Shown here: positions 31,098 to 31,102 of the stretch, piece by piece
Position numbering within the stretch: the stretch's first letter is position 1
How the letters are laid out: each line of letters opens with the position of its first letter
Source of the DNA: JAUNKE01 sp041853585
Lineage (GTDB): Bacteria > Bacillota > Clostridia > Peptostreptococcales > Filifactoraceae
DNA: 31,102 nt
Reading direction: 5' to 3'
NCBI GenBank assembly: GCA_041853585.1
Contig: JBGZSM010000103.1
Location: 1-31,102 of the forward strand
The notes under the pieces: model-generated
Told to the model about the DNA's origin: nothing
The model's input: the letters and a program-made list of their open reading frames with translations, nothing else
Databases searched by the model: none
Translations under genes and position numbers: made by a program

Positions 31098-31102
31098 CCC
31101 AC

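Overview
This window looks like a chromosomal segment of a low-GC, strictly anaerobic, amino-acid-fermenting member of the Firmicutes (Clostridia or a related class). The evidence is a glycine-reductase-type protein B module with an in-frame UGA read as selenocysteine, a Rex redox repressor, YacL, a LytTR-free BTAD regulator, Gram-positive ribosome binding sites (AGGAGG) and A+T-rich spacers with simple terminators. Family-level placement cannot be made from the sequence alone; Peptostreptococcaceae-like or Anaerovoracaceae-like organisms are plausible. Most genes are on the minus strand.

Layout. 1-2.4 kb: a HAD-IB phosphatase (+) converging on a BTAD regulator with a decayed GGDEF-like domain (-). 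2.5-5.8 kb: a threonine synthase-homoserine kinase fusion and an orphan CbiK-type chelatase. 6.2-10.7 kb: a four-gene operon grdX-grdE-grdB(Sec)-NSS transporter with a clear promoter (10678-10706) and a 17-bp-stem terminator (6195-6237). 10.7-11.5 kb: a gene-free stretch with a 12-bp tandem repeat, a possible insertion-sequence remnant and degenerate repeats. 11.5-13.2 kb: a second NSS transporter. 13.2-18.4 kb: a minus-strand operon yacL, two ThrE-family exporter subunits, an acidic membrane protein and an FMN-dependent alpha-hydroxy-acid enzyme. 18.4-21.4 kb: rex (-) divergent from an ABC-F ATPase (+). 21.5-25.6 kb: a tight operon of an MBL-fold hydrolase, a small alarmone synthase, a metallophosphoesterase and GlnRS. 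25.7-29.6 kb: a small unknown protein, a three-repeat lipoprotein, an AEC transporter and an HD-domain phosphohydrolase. 29.6-31.1 kb: a glutaredoxin-like protein, signal peptidase I and a GNAT acetyltransferase.

How the parts fit. The grd operon is a Stickland reductive module: the NSS carrier probably imports the amino acid, and the pyruvoyl protein GrdE plus the selenoprotein GrdB activate it. The shared parts of the pathway (selenoprotein A, protein C, thioredoxin system, Sec machinery) are not in this window, so this is either a split locus or an extra, substrate-specific protein B cassette, for example for sarcosine. Threonine is a second theme: a fused ThrC-ThrB enzyme and a two-subunit ThrE-type exporter lie about 11 kb apart. 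I found no CRISPR array, tRNA, rRNA, phage or complete mobile element. The most distinctive items are the Sec-decoding GrdB cassette, the ThrC-ThrB fusion, the acidic-linker membrane protein and the recurring GATTTTGATTT-type spacer sequence.
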